From the NCBI GenBank assembly GCA_902596205.1, contig CACJSY010000002.1, positions 1-64,000 on the forward strand: a DNA stretch of 64,000 bases. The letters run 5' to 3'. The notes under the pieces were generated by a model that was given only the letters and a program-made list of their open reading frames with translations, did not search any database and was not told the origin of the DNA. This document shows, piece after piece, positions 55,125 through 62,129 of the stretch. The stretch's first letter is position 1, and each line of letters opens with the position of its first letter. Made by a program: the position numbers and the translations under genes. The DNA is from an uncultured Pelagibacteraceae bacterium. GTDB taxonomy: Bacteria > Pseudomonadota > Alphaproteobacteria > Pelagibacterales > Pelagibacteraceae.

Positions 55125-56513
55125 CTACTTGGGTTTAGTCATTTTAAGCGGGTTCATAATTCTATTGTACTCTTTTTCATTTACTAAACCTGCTTTAATA
55201 ACTTCTTGTCTTAAAGTCGTTCCTTTTAAGTGAGCTGTTTTAGCAATATGTGCGGCTTTGTCATATCCGATTTTTGGTGCTAAAGCGGTCACTAACATCA
55301 AAGAATTATCTAATAAATGTTTGATTCTTTTTTTGTCAGCTTTAATTCCTTTTACACAATATAGTGCAAAAGTTTTTGAAGAGTCACTCATAATTTCGAT
55401 AGACTGCAAAATATTATGAATTATTAACGGTTTAAAAACATTTAATTCAAAATGACCATGTGAGCCGGCCATAGTTATTCCGTTGTGATTTCCAATAACT
55501 TTGACACATACCATAGTGACAGCTTCAGATTGAGTTGGGTTTACTTTACCTGGCATAATTGATGATCCAGGTTCGTTTGACGGAAGAATTAGCTCCCCGT
55601 ATCCAGCTCTTGGTCCTGATCCCAAAAATCTTATGTCGTTTGCAATTTTCATTAAACATACTGCTGTAGTGTTAAGGGATCCAGAAAAATTTACAATCTC
55701 ATCATGAGCTGCTAACGCAGCAAATTTATTAATAGCTGGTTTAAAATTTATCCTAGTAATCTTACTTATTTCTTTAATTATTTTTTTATCAAAACCTTTC
55801 CTAGTATTTAGCCCTGTTCCAACAGCAGTACCTCCTTGAGCTAAATAATGAATTTCTTTTAGGGCAGACTCTATTCTCAATATACATTTTTTTAGTTGAG
55901 CGTGATAACCGGAGAATTCTTGACCTAAAGTCATAGGAGTAGCGTCCTGCAAGTGAGTTCTACCTACTTTAACAATACTTTTAAATTCTCTAGATTTTTT
56001 AGCTAGTTCTTTTTCTAATAATCTTAAAGAGGGTAAAAGCTTATTTTTAGCATTTAAGGCTATAGCTATATGCATTGCAGTTGGGAAAACATCATTAGTA
56101 GATTGTGATTTATTTACATGGTCATTAGGATGAACTGGCTTTTTAGATCCCAATTTGCCACCCATCATTTGTATCGCTCTATTCGCTATTACTTCATTAA
56201 CATTCATATTAGTTTGAGTTCCTGAACCAGTTTGCCATACTTTTAAGGGAAAATGGTTATCGTGTTTTCCTTTAATAATCTCATCAGCAGCTTTAATTAT
56301 ATATTTACTAATTTTAGGATCTAAATCTTTATTTTTAGCATTAACTATTGCAGCAGCTTTTTTTATTATTGCAATTGAATGAATTACTTTTGGCCTAACT
56401 AGAAAATCTCCAATATTAAAATACTTATTAGATCTCTCAGTAGAAGCACCCCAATACTTATCACCAGGAACTTTTATTTTTCCGATACTATCAAATTCTA
56501 TTCTGTATTTCAT
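55125..56513 (-). CDS. fumC: Fumarate hydratase class II
   Basis: TCA-cycle enzyme interconverting fumarate and malate. The core has [51 protein letters not shown] and the superfamily signature [15 protein letters not shown]. The ORF track starts at 56537; I prefer the ATG at 56513, which begins [16 protein letters not shown] as in other FumC proteins and leaves about 60 nt for divergent promoters. The resulting protein is about 462 aa. Confidence 0.96.
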   Translation of the reverse strand: MKYRIEFDSIGKIKVPGDKYWGASTERSNKYFNIGDFLVRPKVIHSIAIIKKAAAIVNAKNKDLDPKISKYIIKAADEIIKGKHDNHFPLKVWQTGSGTQTNMNVNEVIANRAIQMMGGKLGSKKPVHPNDHVNKSQSTNDVFPTAMHIAIALNAKNKLLPSLRLLEKELAKKSREFKSIVKVGRTHLQDATPMTLGQEFSGYHAQLKKCILRIESALKEIHYLAQGGTAVGTGLNTRKGFDKKIIKEISKITRINFKPAINKFAALAAHDEIVNFSGSLNTTAVCLMKIANDIRFLGSGPRAGYGELILPSNEPGSSIMPGKVNPTQSEAVTMVCVKVIGNHNGITMAGSHGHFELNVFKPLIIHNILQSIEIMSDSSKTFALYCVKGIKADKKRIKHLLDNSLMLVTALAPKIGYDKAAHIAKTAHLKGTTLRQEVIKAGLVNEKEYNRIMNPLKMTKPK

Positions 56514-56573
56514 TTTTGATTCTTTGGTATAATACACCCTTATTTGATAATTATAAAATATAAAGGATTAGAA

Positions 56574-56945
56574 ATGAGCAATTTTGAAAATGTTAGAAAA
56601 TTTATGAAAACTTTTGGCCAAGAAGTGAGAGAAAAACCTGGTTTTCCCAATGATAAAATTACTTCACTAAGATACGATCTTATAACGGAAGAAATTGGAG
56701 AGCTTAAAGTAGCAATGGAAAACAAGGATATTAAAGAGGTAGCTGATGCTCTTACAGATATTCTTTACGTTACATATGGAGCTGGTCATGCATTTGGAAT
56801 TAATTTAGACAAGTGTTTTCAAGAAGTGCAAGACTCAAATATGAGTAAATTAGGATCCGATGGTAAACCTATTTATAATGAAAAGGGGAAAGTGATGAAA
56901 GGTCCAAACTATTTTAAACCTGACCTAGGAAAGTATGTAGCATAA
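56574..56945 (+). CDS. MazG-like nucleotide pyrophosphohydrolase
   Basis: An all-alpha NTP pyrophosphatase-like protein of about 123 aa. The metal-binding E-E-x-x-E and E-x-x-D motifs are in LITEEIGELKVAMENKD and IKEVADALTDILYVTYG. The C-terminal NMSKLGSDGKPIYNEKGKVM recalls HisE/dUTPase-like family members that end in a short K-x-x tail. It could act on a non-canonical nucleotide; substrate unknown. The track start is TTG at 56544; the ATG at 56574 has a good AAAGGA Shine-Dalgarno 7 nt upstream. Confidence 0.82.
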   Translation: MSNFENVRKFMKTFGQEVREKPGFPNDKITSLRYDLITEEIGELKVAMENKDIKEVADALTDILYVTYGAGHAFGINLDKCFQEVQDSNMSKLGSDGKPIYNEKGKVMKGPNYFKPDLGKYVA

Positions 56946-57025
56946 TGAAAGGCAACTATTATTGGATATTACTTGGCATAGCAATCGGAATAATAATTTA
57001 TATGTTAGATAAATATGTAATTTAA
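56945..57025 (+). CDS. 26-aa single-helix membrane peptide (unlisted small ORF)
   Basis: Not in the ORF track because it is too short. The ATG shares its A with the TAA stop of the MazG-like gene (TAATG), so it is probably translated by coupling. The product is 26 residues: a short polar N-terminus with Tyr/Trp, a hydrophobic run (ILLGIAIGIIIYML) long enough for one membrane helix, and a polar DKYVI end. The GT17 gene begins 3 nt after its stop. Coupling, clean spacing and a membrane-helix composition favour a real gene, but there is no homology I recognise. Confidence 0.6.
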   Translation: MKGNYYWILLGIAIGIIIYMLDKYVI

Positions 57026-57028
57026 TTT

Positions 57029-57931
57029 ATGAAGATAATTGATTGTATCACTTATTTTAAAGAGCCGATGCTTTTTGAGATAAGACTTAATATATTAGAA
57101 AAGTTTGTTGATGAATTTTTAGTTTGTGAGGCAAAATATACTCACGCAGGAGAAAAAAAGGATCTTAACTTTAATATTAATAATTTCAAAAATTTTAAAA
57201 AAAAGATTAATTACATTGTAGTTGAAAATGAGCCAAGAGACTTAACAAGCATCAAAAATTTTGCTGGAACAAGTAATTCACTATTAAGAAGCAATGCTCA
57301 AAAGAGAATACTTCATCAACGTGAAGCGATTTTTCGTGAGGTAAAGAAAAAAAATAAAAATGATTGGGTTATTTATAGTGATAGTGACGAGATACCAAAT
57401 TTAGAATTATTTAATTTAAAAGATTGCAAAAAAAAAATTGTATTATTCAATCAGAAACTTTTTTATTATAAATTTAATTTGTCTCTACCTGGCTTTAGTT
57501 GGTTTGGTTCAAAGGCTTGTAGAGTAAGAGATTTGAATTCGATAACTGATCTTCGAAACATCAAGACTAAAAAATATGATTGGTGGAGAGTTGATACGTT
57601 ATTTAAAAATAACAAATTTATTAATTTGGAAATAGTTAATGATGGCGGGTGGCATTTTTCAGAGATAAAAAGCCCAGAGGAAATATTTGAAAAGCATCAA
57701 AATGACGAGCATCATGATGAATTTGAGCTTACAAATATAGGATTAGATGATGTGAGGAAAATGATTAATAATAGATACATCCATTATGATCATAAAGCTG
57801 ATAAAAAAGATTTTAGTTCTAAATGGGGAAAGGATGTAAAGGTAAAGCTTTCTAAAGTAAGCGAGGAAGAGCTGCCGAAATATTTGATACAGAATAAAAA
57901 TAAATATAATATTTGGTTTGACAATTTTTAA
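57029..57931 (+). CDS. GT17-family glycosyltransferase
   Basis: A 300-aa protein resembling family GT17 (beta-1,4-N-acetylglucosaminyltransferase relatives), a family found in eukaryotes and many marine bacteria. The opening MKIIDCITYFKEPMLFEIRL, the D-x-D-like region WVIYSDSDEIPNLELF and the C-terminal DGGWHFSEIKSPEEIFEK match it. It probably transfers a sugar to a surface glycan; acceptor unknown. It is third in an operon with the MazG-like gene and the 26-aa peptide. Its stop overlaps the convergent methyltransferase by 4 nt. Confidence 0.82.
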   Translation: MKIIDCITYFKEPMLFEIRLNILEKFVDEFLVCEAKYTHAGEKKDLNFNINNFKNFKKKINYIVVENEPRDLTSIKNFAGTSNSLLRSNAQKRILHQREAIFREVKKKNKNDWVIYSDSDEIPNLELFNLKDCKKKIVLFNQKLFYYKFNLSLPGFSWFGSKACRVRDLNSITDLRNIKTKKYDWWRVDTLFKNNKFINLEIVNDGGWHFSEIKSPEEIFEKHQNDEHHDEFELTNIGLDDVRKMINNRYIHYDHKADKKDFSSKWGKDVKVKLSKVSEEELPKYLIQNKNKYNIWFDNF

Positions 57932-58863
57932 AATTTTTCTTTTTTTTTTCCTATCATTACAAAAAAACCACCCTCGTAAATCTGTCTTGAGTCGAACATT
58001 AAAAAAAATTCTTTAAGTAATATTTCATATTTACTAAGAATTGGTTTTTTTATTGTAATTTTGTCATTTAAATTGAAGTTGAAAGGTATCGAATTTATAA
58101 ATTCTATATCATTTTCTTTAAACCAATTTATAACCTCATTATAAGTATGCTTAGTTTCATAAGGATTATAATATTGATCTTTGAACCAAGCGTATTTTTT
58201 TCTCTCTGATAGATTTTCTGAAAATCTTTTATCAATAAATTTCATTTTTTCACCAAAAGTTTTTATCAAATATTGCCTTATGTTTTGAACGACTCTTCCA
58301 TATTTGTGGTATAAACCTATTACAATTATTCCATTTGGTTTTAAATGATCTACTAATTTGGCAAAAGCAGATTTAGCGTCGTGTGTGTGATGTAGAACAC
58401 CGTTTGATATAATCACGTCAAAGTAATTTCTCGGGAAACATAAATTAAAAATATTCATTCTGTAAAGTTGAACATTCTTAATATCAGTTTTATCAATAAA
58501 TTTTTTTGCTTCAATTAAACTGCCTTTAGATAAATCAATCGAGTGAATTTTTCTATTATAGCGACTTAGAGCGATTGAAAGTTGTCCAGTTCCACATCCT
58601 GCCTCTAAAATATTAGAATGAAATGGGATTTCATCATCTAGTTTCTTTACAAATATTGATTTTGAAGATTTTTCTAGAAGTGTCCCAAAATCCTCAATAT
58701 CATCGTAGTTTGGAAATTTAACATCATTATAAAATTCTGATTGAGTAGCGGTCAGTGGTTTTTCATCATCAAAATATAAGTTAGGAATGCCAAAGAAATA
58801 TTCTATATTATCTCTATCTAATTTTTGCTTATTAATAGGGTTAACTAAATCATCTAAATTCAT
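57928..58863 (-). CDS. Class I SAM-dependent methyltransferase with C-terminal extension
   Basis: A 311-aa protein with a methyltransferase core (ILEAGCGTGQLSIALSRY, IHSIDLSKGSL, FDVIISNGVLHHTHD, LKPNGIIVIGLYH). A polar N-terminal segment of about 90 residues and a C-terminal half rich in Phe and Tyr surround it. The substrate is unknown; similar proteins occur in cell-surface or lipid gene neighbourhoods. It lies at the boundary of the repeat array: its start codon is 18 nt from the first repeat (58881). Confidence 0.8.
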   Translation of the reverse strand: MNLDDLVNPINKQKLDRDNIEYFFGIPNLYFDDEKPLTATQSEFYNDVKFPNYDDIEDFGTLLEKSSKSIFVKKLDDEIPFHSNILEAGCGTGQLSIALSRYNRKIHSIDLSKGSLIEAKKFIDKTDIKNVQLYRMNIFNLCFPRNYFDVIISNGVLHHTHDAKSAFAKLVDHLKPNGIIVIGLYHKYGRVVQNIRQYLIKTFGEKMKFIDKRFSENLSERKKYAWFKDQYYNPYETKHTYNEVINWFKENDIEFINSIPFNFNLNDKITIKKPILSKYEILLKEFFLMFDSRQIYEGGFFVMIGKKKEKF

Positions 58864-58880
58864 ATAAATATAATAATTTA

Positions 58881-58905
58881 AGGGGCGTTCTGTTGCTGGG
58901 TGCCT
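58881..58905 (+). repeat. ssrA-3'-end-like repeat, copy R1
   Basis: Matches the ssrA 3' end (R7) at about 22 of 25 positions: AGGGGCGTTCTGTTGC then TGGGTGCC. The similarity continues into TTAACCC and TTTAAC-rich sequence that aligns with CCCCGTTACTT beside R7. The imperfect arms GGGGC and TGCC flank a central CTG...C(A/T)GG. It lies 18 nt from the methyltransferase start and marks one end of the array. Confidence 0.8.
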
Positions 58906-58919
58906 TTAACCCTTTAACT

Positions 58920-59096
58920 TTATTTCCAATCTGCTTTCAGTAAACCTGCACCAATTAATCCAAATATAATTGGACTAAATCTTGATAAGCCGTCTGGAAA
59001 AAAAGGAGTTAAATTAACTCCCATATAAGACAAACCAAAATCTGCTATGGCGAACATAACTAAAAGAGTTCCTATGCCTTGCATTATTTTTTTCAT
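58920..59096 (-). CDS. 58-aa two-helix membrane protein (missing from ORF track)
   Basis: Below the 60-aa cut-off of the track. I translated the minus strand: starts MKKIMQGIGTLLVMFAIADF, ends GLIGAGLLKADWK. It has two hydrophobic segments around residues 7-25 and 41-54, with a polar loop containing NLTPFFPDG between them. It is the only gene between repeats R1 and R2, and its stop lies 15 nt past R1. No clear Shine-Dalgarno precedes it. I do not recognise the family; it resembles small hypothetical membrane proteins. Composition is ordinary for the genome. Confidence 0.6.
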   Translation of the reverse strand: MKKIMQGIGTLLVMFAIADFGLSYMGVNLTPFFPDGLSRFSPIIFGLIGAGLLKADWK

Positions 59097-59115
59097 AATT
59101 TTATTTTATCATAAG

Positions 59116-59140
59116 GGGCGTTCTATTGCCAAGTACCCAT
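59116..59140 (+). repeat. ssrA-3'-end-like repeat, copy R2
   Basis: AGGGGCGTTCTATTGCCAAG then TACCC; about four mismatches to R7 over 25 nt. The match stops after the hairpin. It lies 20 nt upstream of the start of the 58-aa gene. Confidence 0.8.
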
Positions 59141-59211
59141 TATTGAATTCTAATACTAGAATACCAATCAGGTTTAGTATGTTTCTTTTCATAATTACTC
59201 ATTAATTTTAG

Positions 59212-59236
59212 AGGGTCGTTCTGTTGTTTGGTGCCC
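59212..59236 (+). repeat. ssrA-3'-end-like repeat, copy R3 (extended)
   Basis: AGGGTCGTTCTGTTGTTTGG then TGCCC. Downstream it continues into CTTGTAACATTATTC and GCCATTCGCA, shared with R4 over roughly 95 nt. It precedes the first of the three paralogous secreted-protein genes. R2 and R3 are only about 96 nt apart with no gene I can support between them. Confidence 0.75.
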
Positions 59237-59352
59237 TCAATCTTGTAACATTATTCTTTATTAAACGCCATTCGCATTTGTAATAATTCTAAAAATCTTA
59301 GTGAGAAATTTGAGTAGATTATGAATGAAATTTTATGTTAGTGTCGTGGCAC

Positions 59353-59934
59353 ATGAACAAACTTATTAAAACACTTTTTTTTACTATTTTTCTTACATCG
59401 CTAGCTCAAGCAGATGATATAACTGATTACGAAATCGAGGGAATGAGAATTGGTGAAAGTGCCTTGGAATATTTTAATAAAAACGAAATTGAAAAAAATA
59501 TTCAAAATTATTATCCCAATAAAGAAGTTCTTCCTGTCTGGCTACCTTTTGACGATAAACTTAATACTTACGACGGTGTTCAATTTCATTATAAAAAAAA
59601 TGACAAAGAATTTAAATTTTTAGCTATATCAGGGGTTATTTGGCACAAAAACGACTACAAAGGTTGTATGAAAAAACTAGAAACTGTGGATCAAAATCTT
59701 AAAGATATTTTTAAGAATGCCTCAAGACAAGTTAGAAAAAATGAACCACATAATGGAGATCCATCTGGCGAAAGCATATTTTCAGGAGTCTACTATGTTT
59801 TAAACACTAAAGATTTTGCAAGTGTTATTTGTTATGATTGGAGTGATAATTTAAAACAATTTGGAGATAATCTAAGAGTATCCTTGAGAACAAAAGAATA
59901 TCAAGATTGGATAAATAATAAAGCTTATAAATAA
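59353..59934 (+). CDS. Secreted two-cysteine protein, paralogue 1
   Basis: A roughly 193-aa protein with a signal peptide (MNKLIKTLFFTIFLTSLAQA) followed by DDITDYEIEGMRIGESALEYF. Two conserved cysteines, in YKGCMKKLETVDQNL and ASVICYDWSDN, probably form a periplasmic disulfide. It is clearly paralogous to the genes at 61502 and 62130. The track start at 59335 adds six residues before the signal peptide; I prefer the ATG at 59353. It lies between repeats R3 and R4. I do not recognise a function; the family seems to be a marine-alphaproteobacterial hypothetical. Confidence 0.75.
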   Translation: MNKLIKTLFFTIFLTSLAQADDITDYEIEGMRIGESALEYFNKNEIEKNIQNYYPNKEVLPVWLPFDDKLNTYDGVQFHYKKNDKEFKFLAISGVIWHKNDYKGCMKKLETVDQNLKDIFKNASRQVRKNEPHNGDPSGESIFSGVYYVLNTKDFASVICYDWSDNLKQFGDNLRVSLRTKEYQDWINNKAYK

Positions 59935-59941
59935 TTTAAAA

Positions 59942-59966
59942 AGGGGCTTTCTGTTGCCAGGTGCCC
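59942..59966 (+). repeat. ssrA-3'-end-like repeat, copy R4 (extended)
   Basis: AGGGGCTTTCTGTTGCCAGG then TGCCC; only two mismatches to R7 in 25 nt. Flanking CAGACTTTGTAACATTATTC aligns with GGACCCCGTTACTTAATTAA next to R7, and with the tail of R3. It follows the stop of paralogue 1 by 7 nt. Confidence 0.82.
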
Positions 59967-60034
59967 CAGACTTTGTAACATTATTCCTTATTATAAGCCA
60001 TTCGCAATAGTTTAAAACCTAAAACTTTAGTGAA

Positions 60035-60055
60035 AATTCCGCCCCAGCTCCGCCC
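60035..60055 (+). repeat. 21-bp GC-rich direct repeat, left copy
   Basis: AATTCCGCCCCAGCTCCGCC(C), matched with two mismatches by 60605-60625 (AATTCCGCCCCTGTTCCGCC(C)). The pair flanks the 173-aa secreted-protein gene. Its GC content stands out from the surrounding AT-rich DNA. Confidence 0.7.
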
Positions 60056-60079
60056 AAACTTATGATAGAAATATGAAAC

Positions 60080-60601
60080 ATGAAACATCTTCTACTGTAT
60101 TTAATTTCTCTATTAGCAATTTGCTTTAGTGTTAATGCTGAAATGGTTCATAGAGAAAGTAAAAATGAATTTAAGGGAACTACTAGTCATTACATAAAAT
60201 CAAAAATGGTAGCACCTAACAAACCTTTATCGTTTCCATATGAAAATACAAAAAGCGCTCTCCATGTTGGTTGCAAACCAAATGATTTTTACTGGGCATA
60301 TGTGGTTTTTAATAAAGTAAATTTAACAGATGGAAACATCGGGGACGGATACACCTCATATACTTTAGAGGTAAAAGCAGGTCAAAATTTCCATAAAGTA
60401 ATGGCAACACAAGATTTTGGAGAAACATTTATTAATTTTGATATGCTACCTAGTGATAGAAAAACAATTACTAAATTAATGAGAGAGAATGATGAAATTT
60501 GGATTGAATTTAATCATTACCAAGATGGCCCAAGATTTTACAAATATGACACGAGAGGTTTTTCTAAGTTATTTCAAACACATTGCAAGATTTCAAATTA
60601 A
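60080..60601 (+). CDS. Secreted hypothetical protein, 173 aa
   Basis: Signal peptide MKHLLLYLISLLAICFSVNA, then a mainly beta-strand domain with two cysteines (ALHVGCKPNDFYWAYVVF and FQTHCKISN at the very end). The block DEIWIEFNHYQDGPRFYKYD recalls small periplasmic proteins of the VasI/invasion-associated kind, where a late strand ends at a C-terminal Cys; this is only a pattern resemblance. It is the only gene between R4 and R5 and is flanked by the 21-bp direct repeats. Function unknown. Confidence 0.7.
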   Translation: MKHLLLYLISLLAICFSVNAEMVHRESKNEFKGTTSHYIKSKMVAPNKPLSFPYENTKSALHVGCKPNDFYWAYVVFNKVNLTDGNIGDGYTSYTLEVKAGQNFHKVMATQDFGETFINFDMLPSDRKTITKLMRENDEIWIEFNHYQDGPRFYKYDTRGFSKLFQTHCKISN

Positions 60602-60604
60602 TTG

Positions 60605-60625
60605 AATTCCGCCCCTGTTCCGCCC
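60605..60625 (+). repeat. 21-bp GC-rich direct repeat, right copy
   Basis: AATTCCGCCCCTGTTCCGCC(C), partner of 60035-60055, beginning 4 nt after the stop of the 173-aa gene and 58 nt before R5. Confidence 0.7.
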
Positions 60626-60682
60626 TGTTAGGTTGCGTAATTTGAATTAATATTATTAATCTAAGAAAATTGTAAAGTTGTT

Positions 60683-60706
60683 AGGGGCGTTCTGTTACCA
60701 GGCACC
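60683..60706 (+). repeat. ssrA-3'-end-like repeat, copy R5
   Basis: AGGGGCGTTCTGTTACCAGG then CACC. The tail GTTAACGCC aligns with GGACCCCGTTAC of R7 less well. The DUF805 stop codon lies 2 nt past its edge, on the minus strand. Confidence 0.8.
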
Positions 60707-60707
60707 G

Positions 60708-61061
60708 TTAACGCCTTAAATTAATTGGCGCACCGTATTTATTCTTTTTACCACCATCAGCTACCCACCAAACTATTAAAACAATAACTCCAATTATTGT
60801 TAGATAAAGAAGTTGCCACCAACCTGATCTGCCAGTGTCATGCAGTCTTCGTGATCCAACAGCCAAAGAGGGGAGTAAAACAACTATATAACCTATCCAA
60901 TAAAATAGTTCTGTATAACCTAAAAGGTAGTCTAAAATCATTCCAACTATTTGAACAATTATACAAAATAATTGAAACCACCAAAATTCAGACTTCCTAG
61001 CCCTACCTTCAAAATTTGCGAACTTATTAAAACAGACTTCAATTGATTTTGTAAAATTCAT
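60708..61061 (-). CDS. DUF805 membrane protein (YhaH/YhaI-like)
   Basis: A 117-aa integral membrane protein with three to four hydrophobic helices. The family signature is clear: FANFEGRARKSEFWWFQLF at the N-terminus and SRRLHDTGRSGWWQLLYL later. DUF805 proteins are of unknown function and are often on mobile or accessory DNA. Its 3' end abuts R5 and it is the only gene between R5 and R6. Confidence 0.88.
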   Translation of the reverse strand: MNFTKSIEVCFNKFANFEGRARKSEFWWFQLFCIIVQIVGMILDYLLGYTELFYWIGYIVVLLPSLAVGSRRLHDTGRSGWWQLLYLTIIGVIVLIVWWVADGGKKNKYGAPINLRR

Positions 61062-61105
61062 TATATCTAACTACACTAATCTATTCTAAATTTAAATCTT
61101 TTTTT

Positions 61106-61131
61106 AGGGGGCGTTCTATTGCCAGGTGCCC
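61106..61131 (+). repeat. ssrA-3'-end-like repeat, copy R6
   Basis: AGGGGGCGTTCTATTGCCAG then GTGCCC; one extra G and one substitution relative to R7. The tail CTTATTAAGGACACCC contains the stop region of the next minus-strand gene. Confidence 0.8.
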
Positions 61132-61154
61132 TTATTAAGGACACCCAACTTTGT

Positions 61155-61394
61155 TTATCTCGAAAATATACTTCCTAAAATGGCTCTAATTAAACCAAAC
61201 GCAAACAGCGCAAGAAAAATGAATAATGGTACAGCAAGCCAAATACCTAACGTACTTAATACGCAAAAATCACTAATAGTGAAATCAAAAGGTACTGGAC
61301 ACTCGTTTACATTAATAACTCTTGCATGTGCATAATTGCCCAAAGAAAAAAAATATATAAGCAAGATCCATTTATTTATTTTATTTTTCATCAT
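61155..61394 (-). CDS. 79-aa signal-peptide-bearing membrane protein
   Basis: Starts with a likely signal peptide (MKNKINKWILLIYFFSLGNY, Ala-His-Ala cleavage region), then a short periplasmic part with two Cys (NVNECPVPFDFTISDFC), a transmembrane helix (LAVPLFIFLALFAFGLI) and a basic end. The start may be the second Met at 61391. It is divergent from paralogue 2, with an inverted repeat between them, and its stop lies 23 nt past R6. Family unknown. Confidence 0.55.
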   Translation of the reverse strand: MMKNKINKWILLIYFFSLGNYAHARVINVNECPVPFDFTISDFCVLSTLGIWLAVPLFIFLALFAFGLIRAILGSIFSR

Positions 61395-61426
61395 GTTTCT
61401 AATATAAGATCTAATAAAAAATTGTC

Positions 61427-61456
61427 TTGTCCAAGTTTCGATATAAATTTGGACAA
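61427..61456. promoter_or_regulatory. 8-bp inverted repeat between divergent genes
   Basis: TTGTCCAA at 61427-61434 and TTGGACAA at 61449-61456 form a perfect inverted repeat with a 14-nt spacer. It lies between the starts of the 79-aa gene and paralogue 2. It could be an operator or an RNA stem; no binder can be named. Confidence 0.35.
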
Positions 61457-61501
61457 TAACTTATGCACATTTCAACAAAATTTATGCTAGATTCGTGGAG
61501 T

Positions 61502-62125
61502 ATGAAAAAACTTTTAGCTACCATCATTCTAAGCTTATACTTCATAACTCCATCGCATGCGGATGATATTAGAGACTTTCAGATTGAAGGAATGAGCCTA
61601 GGAGATAGTTTATTAGATAAAATTAGTGAACAAGAAATTAAAAACATTCAAAATCGTTTCCCTAAAAAAGGGTACATTTATGACTCAAATGAATACTATT
61701 CATTAACTTTTGGAAAAAATTATATTAATTTACCATCTTTAAAATTATCTCAATATGATGATTTTCAAGTTCATCTTAAACGTGATGATGAAAAATATAT
61801 TTTACCTGCTATAAGCGGAATTACTAAAATGAGTTATAAAAATTGTATGGCTGAAATGAAAATTATTGAAAAAGAATTAGATAATTTATTTAAAAACACT
61901 GAGAAAATTAAAAGAGCAACAGTAAAACATCCTTACGACAAAACCGGAGAAAGTATTGCCTCAGACGTGACTTATATCTTTACAGATGGAGCTTCAGCTG
62001 CTTTGGTATGCACTGACTGGACTGATGAAATGATTAAAAAACATAAAGGTATTTATGATCACTTACGATTAAAACTTCTTACAGGAAAATTTAATAAATG
62101 GATGCGAACAAAAGCATATAAATAA
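61502..62125 (+). CDS. Secreted two-cysteine protein, paralogue 2
   Basis: About 207 aa, signal peptide MKKLLATIILSLYFITPSHA then DDIRDFQIEGMSLGDSLLDK. The conserved cysteines are in YKNCMAEMKIIEKEL and ALVCTDWTDE. The track begins at 61463; the ATG at 61502 follows a GTGGAG Shine-Dalgarno and starts the signal peptide properly. The upstream element TTTATGCTAG and TCGTGG is almost the same as upstream of paralogue 1, so the promoter region was duplicated with the gene. It has an insertion after QNRFPKK not present in paralogue 3. Function unknown. Confidence 0.78.
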   Translation: MKKLLATIILSLYFITPSHADDIRDFQIEGMSLGDSLLDKISEQEIKNIQNRFPKKGYIYDSNEYYSLTFGKNYINLPSLKLSQYDDFQVHLKRDDEKYILPAISGITKMSYKNCMAEMKIIEKELDNLFKNTEKIKRATVKHPYDKTGESIASDVTYIFTDGASAALVCTDWTDEMIKKHKGIYDHLRLKLLTGKFNKWMRTKAYK

Positions 62126-62129
62126 ACAT

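Noticed and set aside
59146-59210. Tiny minus-strand frames between R2 and R3
   Set aside because: Two overlapping short frames (about 20 codons) with no Shine-Dalgarno or distinguishing composition; not supportable.
61126-61335. Track ORF of 69 aa on the plus strand
   Set aside because: Antisense to the 79-aa gene, which has a credible signal peptide and membrane helix.
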